Of a DNA stretch of 46,087 bases, positions 1 through 6,930 are shown piece after piece (the stretch's first letter is position 1; each line of letters opens with the position of its first letter). The translations under genes and the position numbers were made by a program. The notes below the pieces were generated by a model. That model made no database searches. It was not told the DNA's origin and saw nothing but the letters and a program-made list of their open reading frames with translations. Source of the DNA: Duganella aquatilis (GTDB lineage: Bacteria > Pseudomonadota > Gammaproteobacteria > Burkholderiales > Burkholderiaceae_D). Location: NCBI RefSeq assembly GCF_009674565.1, contig NZ_WKJL01000037.1:1-46087 (forward strand). Direction: 5' to 3'.

Positions 1-216
1 GCCGGCACGGCGCGCCCTGGCGCCGCCGCGGACCGGCGGCGCGGCTTCGCCATAGCCGGCGCGCTGCAAGGCGGCGAACCAGACGGCGTAGGTCTTGCCG
101 GCGCCGGTGGTCGCATGCAGCAGGCCGGAGCGGCCGGCTGCCGCCGCCGCCCACACTTCGCGCTGAAACGGAAACACCGTCCAGCCGCGCGCGGCGAACC
201 AGGCGTCCGCGTTCAT
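1..216 (-). CDS. Ligase-associated DEXH-box helicase (Lhr-core-like), N-terminal fragment
   Basis: Only the first 72 codons are in the window; the gene continues beyond base 1. The product begins MNADAWFAARGWTVFPFQR and carries a Q-motif-like segment (FPFQREVW) followed by a Walker A motif (ATTGAGKT, about residues 41-48), as in superfamily 2 helicases of the ligase-associated Lhr type. The ATG overlaps the ligase stop codon as ATGA, so translation is probably coupled to the ligase. Family knowledge: this helicase is usually encoded with an ATP-dependent ligase, a metallo-beta-lactamase exonuclease and often a phosphoesterase, forming a DNA-repair set. Exonuclease and ligase are present directly upstream here; a phosphoesterase gene, if any, would lie beyond the left edge. 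The helicase C-terminal domains cannot be checked. Confidence 0.85.
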   Translation of the reverse strand, partial: MNADAWFAARGWTVFPFQREVWAAAAAGRSGLLHATTGAGKTYAVWFAALQRAGYGEAAPPVRGGARARRAG

Positions 217-1832
217 GGCGCCACGAGCAGGTTCTTCAGCGACTCCAGCGTATCGGCCTCGTCCACCGATTTGTCTTCACGCCGCCGCAGAATGCGCGGG
301 AAACGCACGGCGATGCCCGACTTGTGACGCGGCGAACTGGCGATGCCTTCAAAACCGATTTCAAACACCATGCTTGGCGTCACGCTGCGCACCGGCCCGA
401 ATTTCTCGATGGTGGTCTTGCGGATCGCCTGGTCCACCTGCGCGATCTCCGCATCGGTCAGGCCGGAATACGCCTTGGCGAAAGGCACCAACCGATGCTC
501 GTTATCCCACACGGCAAACGTATAGTCGGTGTACAGCGAGGCGCGCCGCCCATGGCCGGCCTGCGCGTAGATCAGCACCGCGTCGATGCTGTAGGGATCG
601 ATCTTCCACTTCCACCATGTACCGACGCTCTTGGTGCGGCCCACGCCGTAGCGGGCGTCGACCGCCTTCAGCATCATGCCTTCGACGCCGCGATCGCGCG
701 ACTCGGCGCGGATCAGCGCCAGCTGCTCCCAGCTGTCCGCCACGATCACCGGCGCCAGCCGCAACTGCGGCGCGCCTTGCAGGCTGGCCATCAGCTGTTC
801 CAGCAGCATGCGGCGCTCGGACTGCGGCAGGTCGCGCAGGTCGCGGCCGTCCAGCTCCAGCAGATCGTAGGCCAGCAGCACCGCCGGCATCTCCCCCAGC
901 AAGCGCGCCGACACCTGCTTGCGGCCCATGCGCTTTTGCAGGTCGGCAAACGGCGCCGGCGTCGCGCCGCCGTGCCAGATCAGGATTTCACCGTCCAGCA
1001 CCACGCCGTCCGGCAAGCGCAGCGCGGCCAGCTCGGGGAAGCGCTCGGTGATCAGGTCCTCGCCGCGCGACCACAGCCAGTTCTTGCCCTCGCGCCGCAC
1101 CAGCTGGGCGCGCATACCGTCGTACTTCCATTCGACCTGCCAGTCCGACAGCTCGCCCAGCGTGGATGGATCGCGCTCCAGCTGGTGCGCCAGGAAGAAG
1201 GGATACGGCTGGCCGCCGCGCTGCGCCAGTTCCTCCGGCGCATGTGCGGCGGTCAGCTGCTTAAAGCCGGCCGCCGTCGGACTGACACTACCGTCAGTCC
1301 ACCCCATCAGGCGCTGCGCGATCAGTTTGCTGTCCAGTCCGGCGATGGCGCTCAGGGCGCGCGTCACCAGCAGCCGCGACACGCCGACGCGGAAGCCGCC
1401 GCCGATCAGCTTGGTCAGCAGGAAACGTTCGCGCGTGTCGAGCTGGTCCCAGTAGGTGAACAGCGCTGCCCGCACCGCTTCCGGCGTGGCGCCGCGCAAC
1501 GGCGCGATACCCAGCTCGACCCAGTCGGCCAGGCCGATTTCGCTGGGATGCTTGGGCGGCGGCAGGATCAGGGCGATGGTCTCGGCCAGGTCGCCCACCG
1601 CGTGGTAGCACTCGTCGAACAGCCACTCGTCCAGGCCGGCGTACTCGATCGCGTACTGGCGCAGCAGCTTGGTCGGCACCGCCTGGCGCGGCTTGCCGCC
1701 GGCCAGGAAATACACGGCCCACGCGGCATCCTGCGGCGCGGCGCTCGTGAAATAGCCCTGCAAGGCGGCCAGCTTGCGGCTGGTGGCGGTGGTTTCGTCC
1801 AGTTCGGCATACAGGCGGGCGAAGTCACGCAT
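213..1832 (-). CDS. ATP-dependent DNA ligase (ligase-associated repair cassette)
   Basis: A 539-residue ligase that seals nicks using ATP through a lysyl-AMP intermediate. The nucleotidyltransferase motifs are visible: motif I EWKYDGMR with nucleophile K236, motif III LDGEILIW (about 279-286), motif IV EGMMLKA and motif V WWKWKIDPY, followed by an OB-fold C-terminus. The N-terminal 200 residues are the alpha-helical DNA-binding domain (MRDFARLYAELDE start). The reading frame is open further upstream, but the ATG at 1832 matches the family N-terminus and gives an 8-bp overlap with the exonuclease stop. No polymerase or nuclease domain is fused, so it is not a LigD. Gene order exonuclease-ligase-helicase with overlapping ends indicates one transcript dedicated to DNA repair. 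Confidence 0.93.
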   Translation of the reverse strand: MRDFARLYAELDETTATSRKLAALQGYFTSAAPQDAAWAVYFLAGGKPRQAVPTKLLRQYAIEYAGLDEWLFDECYHAVGDLAETIALILPPPKHPSEIGLADWVELGIAPLRGATPEAVRAALFTYWDQLDTRERFLLTKLIGGGFRVGVSRLLVTRALSAIAGLDSKLIAQRLMGWTDGSVSPTAAGFKQLTAAHAPEELAQRGGQPYPFFLAHQLERDPSTLGELSDWQVEWKYDGMRAQLVRREGKNWLWSRGEDLITERFPELAALRLPDGVVLDGEILIWHGGATPAPFADLQKRMGRKQVSARLLGEMPAVLLAYDLLELDGRDLRDLPQSERRMLLEQLMASLQGAPQLRLAPVIVADSWEQLALIRAESRDRGVEGMMLKAVDARYGVGRTKSVGTWWKWKIDPYSIDAVLIYAQAGHGRRASLYTDYTFAVWDNEHRLVPFAKAYSGLTDAEIAQVDQAIRKTTIEKFGPVRSVTPSMVFEIGFEGIASSPRHKSGIAVRFPRILRRREDKSVDEADTLESLKNLLVAP

Positions 1833-2862
1833 GCTCGGCCTCCCCGGCAGCCGGGAGCGGCGGACCGCTGTCCTCGGCCTCATCGTCGCCATATTCGGTA
1901 TCGAAACCGCTGGCCTGCAAGCCCTGCTGCTGAAGCCAGCGCACCAGCACCGCAATCGAACCGTGCGTGACGATCACGCGCTGCGCGCCAGTGGCGGCAA
2001 TGGCCTCCAGCAGCCCCGGCCAATCCGCATGGTCGGACAGCGCAAAGCCGCGATCGACGCCGCGCCGGCGGCGCGCGCCGCGCAACTGCATCCAGCCGCT
2101 GGCAAAGCCGTCGCTGAAATCGCCGAAGCGCTTGATCCACGGCGAGCCGGCGGCCGACGGCGGCGCCAGCACAATCGACTTGCCGATCTCGCTCTTCGGC
2201 ACATCCCCCACCATGACGGTCGGCGGCAGCCACACGCCCTCGTCGCGGTAGACCTGGTTCAAGGTCTGCACCGCGCCGTGGCAGATGATGGGACCGATGC
2301 CGGAATCCAGCCCGCTCAACAGCCGCTGCGCCTTGCCGAAGCTGTAGCCCAGCAGCACGGTGGCGCGGCCCTGCTCGGCATTGGACTGCCACCAGGCGTT
2401 GACGTCGTCAAAGATTTCCTGCTCCGGCTGCCAGCGGTAGATCGGCAGGCCGAACGTCGATTCGGTGATGAAGGTATCGCAGCGCACCGGCTCGAAGGGC
2501 GCGCAGGTGCGGTCCGGTTCGACCTTGTAGTCGCCCGAAACCACCCACACTTCGCCGCGATATTCCATGCGCACCTGCGCCGAACCCAGCACGTGGCCGG
2601 CCGGATGCAGCGACACGGTGACGCCGTTGTGCACCACCTGCTCGCCATAGGCCAGCCCGGTGATGTTGATCGGCCCCAGCCGCGATTTCATGACATTCAC
2701 GCCGGGCGTTGCCGCCAGGTAGTGCTGGTGGCCGCCGCGCGCATGGTCGCCGTGCGCATGGGTGATGACAGCGCGTTCCACCGGCCGCCACGGGTCGATG
2801 TAAAACTGGCCGGGCACGCAATACAGGCCCTCCTTGCGGACTACCACCATATCTGCGGACAT
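1825..2862 (-). CDS. Ligase-associated DNA exonuclease, metallo-beta-lactamase fold
   Basis: A 345-residue protein of the beta-CASP-like, DNA-ligase-associated exonuclease family. The metal-binding signature THAHGDH (H35, H37, D39, H40) is present, and further His/Asp ligands are plausible at HPAGHVLGSAQ and SGDYKVEPD. The C-terminal LSDHADW and VTHGS segments fit the beta-CASP part of the family. It is the first gene of the cassette and its end overlaps the ligase start by 8 bp. Family knowledge suggests it trims DNA ends before sealing, with two bound metals; that activity is inferred, not seen. No strong Shine-Dalgarno precedes the ATG at 2862; a second ATG four codons inside is a possible alternative start. 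Confidence 0.9.
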   Translation of the reverse strand: MSADMVVVRKEGLYCVPGQFYIDPWRPVERAVITHAHGDHARGGHQHYLAATPGVNVMKSRLGPINITGLAYGEQVVHNGVTVSLHPAGHVLGSAQVRMEYRGEVWVVSGDYKVEPDRTCAPFEPVRCDTFITESTFGLPIYRWQPEQEIFDDVNAWWQSNAEQGRATVLLGYSFGKAQRLLSGLDSGIGPIICHGAVQTLNQVYRDEGVWLPPTVMVGDVPKSEIGKSIVLAPPSAAGSPWIKRFGDFSDGFASGWMQLRGARRRRGVDRGFALSDHADWPGLLEAIAATGAQRVIVTHGSIAVLVRWLQQQGLQASGFDTEYGDDEAEDSGPPLPAAGEAEHA

Positions 2863-2937
2863 AGAGCGCTTTCGACGGAGACGATGGCCGATTGTGGCGC
2901 CGCAATACGTCCCCGTCTGTCACCCAACGCACCGAGG

Positions 2938-3123
2938 CTAGACGGTATCGATCAATTCCGACATAAAGCTAATATTGTCGTCTTCTTCACAGACGATATG
3001 CACACGTTCCTCGCCGATGGTCAGCAAGGCATCGATGTCAATGGCGCAAGGCGAAGTCGGCGGCATGGCGGGCCTGGCCTTGTTTTGACGCGGCGGTTCT
3101 GCGTTCTTTTTTCTGGTGGACAT
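2938..3123 (-). CDS. Small hypothetical protein, 61 aa
   Basis: A short open frame beginning MSTRKKNAEPPRQNK, with a basic, proline-rich N-terminal half and an acidic C-terminal half ending ISFMSELIDTV. A GGGG-containing Shine-Dalgarno-like run sits a few bases before the ATG. It lies 75 bp upstream of the exonuclease gene on the same strand, so it could head the same transcript. I do not recognise a family. Its charge layout (disordered basic head, folded acidic tail) resembles small adaptor or regulatory proteins, but no function can be assigned, and a chance open frame cannot be excluded. Confidence 0.45.
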   Translation of the reverse strand: MSTRKKNAEPPRQNKARPAMPPTSPCAIDIDALLTIGEERVHIVCEEDDNISFMSELIDTV

Positions 3124-3290
3124 ATTTACCCCGCTTGGTTTATGACGCGCTGCACACCAGAGTATCCTGCGCGTGGCGGGCGCGCTATCGGATACTGCCT
3201 ACAAAAAGGGTAGGAAGTCTTCGTAATTTCGACGGATCGGCTAACATAGAGGCCTCGGCGCGCCTGCGCTTATCTACTGAACAACACATC

Positions 3291-3794
3291 ATGACCTTCA
3301 CCCTCAGCGACACCGCCTACGGCACCGACAGCGCCGATGCCAAAAACGCCATGTACAACGACCTGCGCCCGCAGCTGCAAGGCCTGCTGCACGGCGAGAC
3401 CGACCTGATCGCCAACACCGCCAATTTCAGTTCGCTGGTGTTCAACAGCATGCCGGGCCTGAACTGGGCCGGCTTCTACTTCCTCAAGGGTGACGAGCTG
3501 GTCCTGGGGCCATTCCAGGGCAAGCCGGCCTGCATCCGCATCAAGAAAGGCCGCGGCGTCTGCGGCACCACCGTGGTGGAAGGCAAATCCATCGTCGTGC
3601 CGGACGTGCACGCCTTCCCTGGCCACATCGCCTGCGACGTCAATTCGCGTTCGGAACTGGTGGTACCGGTGCGCGGCCCGGACGGCGCCATCGTCGGCGT
3701 GTTCGACCTGGACAGCCCGCTGCCGAACCGTTTCGACCAGACCGACGCCGACGGCATCGAATCGTTGGTCAAGCTGTTGGAAGCCACGTTGTAA
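3291..3794 (+). CDS. msrC: Free methionine-(R)-sulfoxide reductase (GAF domain)
   Basis: A 167-residue single GAF-domain enzyme that reduces free methionine-R-sulfoxide in the cytoplasm, using thioredoxin-type reductant. Three cysteines, C81 (GKPACIRI), C91 (GRGVCGTT) and C115 (GHIACDVNSRSE), have the same 10 and 24 residue spacing as the catalytic and resolving cysteines of the characterised E. coli enzyme (C84, C94, C118), which makes the call firm. The frame is open 52 codons upstream, but ATG 3291 gives the normal family length and N-terminus. The TAA stop is immediately followed by the 46-bp palindrome at 3795-3888, which probably terminates its transcript. Likely role: oxidative-damage repair of methionine. 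Confidence 0.92.
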   Translation: MTFTLSDTAYGTDSADAKNAMYNDLRPQLQGLLHGETDLIANTANFSSLVFNSMPGLNWAGFYFLKGDELVLGPFQGKPACIRIKKGRGVCGTTVVEGKSIVVPDVHAFPGHIACDVNSRSELVVPVRGPDGAIVGVFDLDSPLPNRFDQTDADGIESLVKLLEATL

Positions 3795-3888
3795 AAACCG
3801 GGGTCAGTTCTGCCAATCGCACACGAGCCCTGCCGTAGCGGTCGCTACGGCAGGGCTCGTGTGCGATTGGCAGAACTGACCCCGGTTT
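3795..3888. repeat. Perfect long palindrome (46-bp arms, 2-nt centre) between convergent genes
   Basis: The left arm 3795-3840 and right arm 3843-3888 are exact reverse complements, separated only by GT. The outer ends read AAACCGGGGTCAG / CTGACCCCGGTTT. It starts on the base after the msrC stop. Read on the minus strand, the right arm supplies the last 13 codons and the TAG stop of the ECF sigma factor gene. It would fold into an extremely stable RNA or cruciform and can serve as a bidirectional terminator. The GGGGTCAG outer end recalls REP/BIME-type elements mobilised by RAYT transposases, but no second copy is in this window, so that origin is inference. Confidence 0.9.
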
Positions 3889-5146
3889 GGGTGGCACGGG
3901 CCAGCAGCAGCTGGCGCTCGCGCTCGTTTTGCGTCAGCGACGCGGCGCGCTCGAACTCGGTGCGCGCTTCGTCGTGACGGCCCAGCTTGGCGAGCAAGTC
4001 GCCACGCACGCTGGGCAGCAGATGGTAGTTCTTCAAGGCCGGCGCATCCAGCAGGCCATCCACCACTTCCAGTCCCGCCTGCGGTCCGTAGGCCATCGAC
4101 AGCGCCACCGCGCGGTTCAACTCCACAATCGGCGACGGCGACAGCTGCGCCAGCGCGTCATACAGCGCGGCGATGCGCTGCCAGTCGGTGTCGCCCGCCT
4201 GCCGGGCGCGCGCGTGGCAGGCGGCAATGGCGGCTTGCAGGCCATACGGCCCGAGTCCGCGCCCTGTCCGTCCCGCGCGCTCCAAGGCAGCCAGACCGCG
4301 CCGGATCAGCAACTGGTCCCAGCGCGCGCGGTCCTGCTCCAGCAACAGGATAGGCTCGCCCTGCGGCCCGACACGGGCGCGGGCGCGCGAGGACTGGATT
4401 TCCATCAGCGCCACCAGCCCGTGCACTTCCGGCTCGTCCGGCTGCAGCCCCGCCAGGATGCGTCCCAGCCGCAGCGCTTCCTCGCACAGCGCCGGCCGCA
4501 TCCAGTCCGCGCCGGCGCTGGCGGAGTAGCCTTCGTTATAGATCAGGTAGATGACTTGCAGCACCGAGGCCAGCCGTTCGCCCAGCTCGTGCGCGCGCGG
4601 CGCTTCGAACGGCACCCTGGCTTCGGCCAGCGTGCGCTTGGCGCGCACGATGCGCTGCGCCACGGTTTTTTCCGGCACCAGGAAGGCGCGGGCGATTTCG
4701 TCCGTGCTCAGGCCGCCCAGCATGCGCAAAGTCAGCGCCACGCGTCCGTCGGTGGACAGCACCGGATGGCAGGCCACGAACACCAGCCGCAACAAATCGT
4801 CGCCGATATCGTTTTCCAGCGCATCGGCCACCGCTGCGTCCAGATCCGGCGCGGCATCCTGCAACTGGCTGTCGATTTCGTAGCTGATGGCCGCTTCTTT
4901 TTGCTGATGCATCTGGCGATGGCGCAGCACATCCAGCGCGCGGTTCTTCGCCACCGCGGTCAGCCAGGCGGCCGGCTGCTCCGGCACGCCGTTGGCCGGC
5001 CAGCGCTCCAGCGCCAGCACCAGGGCGTCCTGCGCCAGTTCCTCGGCCTGGCCGACGTCGCGCAACATGCGCGCCAGCACAGCGATGATCCTGGCGGACT
5101 CCATCCGCCATACCGCCTCGATGATTTTGTGGACGTCAGCCGCCAC
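3845..5146 (-). CDS. ECF RNA polymerase sigma factor (ECF42-like, with YCII partners)
   Basis: A 433-residue extracytoplasmic-function sigma factor. Region 2 is at the N-terminus (IEAVWRMESARIIAVLARM, then AWLTAVAKNRALDVLRHR). Region 4 follows (LGGLSTDEIARAFLVPEKT, AQRIVRAKRTL). A long helical, TPR-like C-terminal extension (about 200-420) is typical of the ECF42 class found beside DGPF/YCII proteins. I chose the GTG at 5146 because homologues begin around VHxxIEAVWR; it overlaps the YCII gene by 11 bp. An internal ATG at 5107 would cut into region 2. The last residues (TGVSSANRTRALP) come from the palindrome and are probably not native. No anti-sigma gene is adjacent; the YCII proteins may carry the sensing role. 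Confidence 0.88.
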   Translation of the reverse strand: MAADVHKIIEAVWRMESARIIAVLARMLRDVGQAEELAQDALVLALERWPANGVPEQPAAWLTAVAKNRALDVLRHRQMHQQKEAAISYEIDSQLQDAAPDLDAAVADALENDIGDDLLRLVFVACHPVLSTDGRVALTLRMLGGLSTDEIARAFLVPEKTVAQRIVRAKRTLAEARVPFEAPRAHELGERLASVLQVIYLIYNEGYSASAGADWMRPALCEEALRLGRILAGLQPDEPEVHGLVALMEIQSSRARARVGPQGEPILLLEQDRARWDQLLIRRGLAALERAGRTGRGLGPYGLQAAIAACHARARQAGDTDWQRIAALYDALAQLSPSPIVELNRAVALSMAYGPQAGLEVVDGLLDAPALKNYHLLPSVRGDLLAKLGRHDEARTEFERAASLTQNERERQLLLARATQTGVSSANRTRALP

Positions 5147-5948
5147 GGGCCGCCGCGGTGAAGGCGTCGCGCAGGCCCGCTTCCAGCAGTTCGGCGCGCA
5201 GCCGTTCTTCCGCCTTGACCATCTCGGGCGTGAACTCGGCGTGCGCGATGCGTTCGCAGGCCTCGCGGATTTCCAGCGTGATATCGCCCGGCTGCGGATA
5301 CGGATAACCCTTGGCCCAGGCAATCGCCGCCTCGCGCGAGGCGGCCTGTATCATCCAGTAACCAGCGATCAGCTCCTTCACCTCCGTGAACGGACCGTCG
5401 ACCACCGAGGTTTTGGAATTAGCGTAGTGCACGCGCACCGCGCTGCCCGTGCCTTTCAGGCCTTCGCCGGCCAGCAGCACGCCCTGCTGCACGCCGGCTT
5501 CGTTGAATTCGTTCATCACGTCGATGACTTCCGGCGGCGGCACGGCGTCGGTTTCCGCATCGGCGTCGGAGCGCAGGAAGATCACGTAGCGCGTCAGTTC
5601 CTCCTTGCGCTGCGGCAGCGTGCCAGCCGCCGTGCCGCGCTCGTCGAAGCCGACGCAGTTGCCGGGACAGCCGGCGTCGCGGATTTCATACACCGCGCCG
5701 CTGTCGAACAAGGGCCACCAGCGCACCTGCTCGACGATGTCCTCGCGCGATTCCGCCTCCAGCAGCACGAAGCCGGCGACCAGTTCCTTGGGCGGAAACG
5801 GTCCCTTGACTTCGCTCCACTCGCCGTCCCGGCGCTGCAGCCGCACCGCTTCCACGCTGGGGCGCAGAAAGGTGCCCGGCTCCAGCGCGGGCGGTTGCGT
5901 TCCTCGTTCCGTGCTTTGATTCGCGCGGCGCAGTACCATGAATTCCAT
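5136..5948 (-). CDS. Tandem YCII/DGPF-domain protein, first domain degenerate
   Basis: A 270-residue protein with two YCII-like halves. The C-terminal half has the standard signature VVDGPFTEVKELIAGYWMIQ. The N-terminal half has a decayed version, VKGPFPPKELVAGFVLLEAES, preceded by MEFMVLRRANQ. YCII proteins are ferredoxin-like dimers with a buried His/Asp site; DGPF members are commonly encoded with ECF42 sigma factors. The start at 5948 is preferred because GGAG lies 9 bases upstream and MEFMVL matches the usual N-terminus; an in-frame ATG at 5978 adds ten residues. It overlaps the sigma gene by 11 bp and follows another YCII gene by 37 bp, so all are probably cotranscribed. Biochemical activity is unknown. 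Confidence 0.85.
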   Translation of the reverse strand: MEFMVLRRANQSTERGTQPPALEPGTFLRPSVEAVRLQRRDGEWSEVKGPFPPKELVAGFVLLEAESREDIVEQVRWWPLFDSGAVYEIRDAGCPGNCVGFDERGTAAGTLPQRKEELTRYVIFLRSDADAETDAVPPPEVIDVMNEFNEAGVQQGVLLAGEGLKGTGSAVRVHYANSKTSVVDGPFTEVKELIAGYWMIQAASREAAIAWAKGYPYPQPGDITLEIREACERIAHAEFTPEMVKAEERLRAELLEAGLRDAFTAAARGG

Positions 5949-5985
5949 TACATCGAGCTCCAGACTGGTGTCAGCCATAAAGGTA

Positions 5986-6399
5986 TCACAGCCGGGCGCG
6001 CAAAGCCTCCTCCTGAGCCACCAATTCCGGTGTGGCGGCGTCGCCGAAGTCGCTCATTTCATACACCTGGCGGATTTCGATTTCCGACGGGCCGTCGAAC
6101 GGGTTCGGACAGCGCTTCATCCACTCGATCGCCTCTTCCTTGGATTTCACCTGGATCAGCCAGAAGCCGGCGATCAGCTCCTTGGTCTCGGCGAACGGAC
6201 CGTCAATCACGGTGCGGCTGGCGCCGTCGTAGCGGATGCGCGCGCCCCTGGAACTCGGGTGCAGGCCCTCGCCCGCCAGCAGCACGCCGGCGTTGACCAG
6301 TTCCTCGTTGAACTTGCCCATCGCCGTCATCAGCTCCACGCTCGGCATCTTGCCGGCTTCGGAATCGGCGGTGGCTTTTACGATGATCATGAATCGCAT
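5986..6399 (-). CDS. YCII/DGPF-domain protein
   Basis: A 137-residue single-domain YCII protein starting MRFMIIVKATADSEAG, with the diagnostic VIDGPFAETKELIAGFWLIQ block. An AAGGAG Shine-Dalgarno sits six bases before the ATG. It is the middle gene of a VOC-YCII-YCII-sigma run on the minus strand with 10 bp and 37 bp gaps, an arrangement known for ECF42-type loci. It is close in sequence to the second half of the tandem protein downstream, which suggests local duplication. Its substrate or ligand is not known; regulatory partnership with the sigma factor is inferred from gene order. Confidence 0.9.
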   Translation of the reverse strand: MRFMIIVKATADSEAGKMPSVELMTAMGKFNEELVNAGVLLAGEGLHPSSRGARIRYDGASRTVIDGPFAETKELIAGFWLIQVKSKEEAIEWMKRCPNPFDGPSEIEIRQVYEMSDFGDAATPELVAQEEALRARL

Positions 6400-6409
6400 G
6401 GACGGCTCC

Positions 6410-6859
6410 TTATTGGCAATCGGATTGTTGTTTCATCGCAGCCATCATTTCTTCCGGCGTCATGTCCTTGATGTGGGTGGCGATCGACCAGTGGTGGCCG
6501 AAGGGATCCGTCACCTGGCCGTAGCGGTCGCCCCAGAACATGTCGGCCACCGGCATGCGCACCGTGGCGCCGGCATCCACCGCCTGCTGGAAGGCGGCAT
6601 CCACGTCGGGCGAATACATGTGCAGCGTGACCGGGCTACCGTTCAGCGCTTTCGGTCCCTTGCCGCCGTACTCGGGGAACGCGTCGGCCAGCATGAGGGT
6701 GGAATCGCCGATCTTCAGCGCGGCGTGCATGATGCGGCCGTCCTCGCCCGGCATGCGCATCATTTCCTCGGCGTTAAAGGCCTTTTTATAGAATTCAATC
6801 GCGTCCGCTGCGCCTTCGCAAACCAGGTGCGGGATGATGTGGGTGCTTTGCATTGCCAT
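6410..6859 (-). CDS. VOC-family protein, PhnB/glyoxalase-like
   Basis: A 149-residue protein with the PhnB-type vicinal-oxygen-chelate fold: HIIPHLVCEGAADAIEFYKKAF at the N-terminus, then GRIMHAALKIGDSTLMLAD, and a C-terminal MFWGDRYGQVTDPFGHHWSIATH block. It begins after a good GAGGAG Shine-Dalgarno and is the promoter-proximal gene of the YCII-sigma operon. PhnB-like VOC proteins often accompany DGPF proteins and ECF sigma factors. Enzymatic activity has not been shown for most members, and several lack the metal set of true glyoxalases. I therefore call the fold, not a reaction. Confidence 0.9.
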   Translation of the reverse strand: MAMQSTHIIPHLVCEGAADAIEFYKKAFNAEEMMRMPGEDGRIMHAALKIGDSTLMLADAFPEYGGKGPKALNGSPVTLHMYSPDVDAAFQQAVDAGATVRMPVADMFWGDRYGQVTDPFGHHWSIATHIKDMTPEEMMAAMKQQSDCQ

Positions 6860-6930
6860 GGTGGTCTCCTCGGTTAAAGTGTCAATCTATACCTACGACG
6901 ACCCGGCACCACAGAAATCGACACGGATTT

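Noticed and set aside
213..1832. LigD-type non-homologous end-joining ligase
   Set aside because: No polymerase or phosphoesterase domain and no Ku gene nearby; the neighbours identify the ligase-associated cassette instead.
324..1970. Plus-strand frame of 548 codons opposite the ligase
   Set aside because: Compositional shadow; the ligase motifs on the minus strand are unambiguous.
3795..3888. CRISPR-like or insertion-sequence remnant
   Set aside because: There is a single inverted pair with no spacers, no transposase and no flanking duplication that can be seen; only the palindrome itself is supported.
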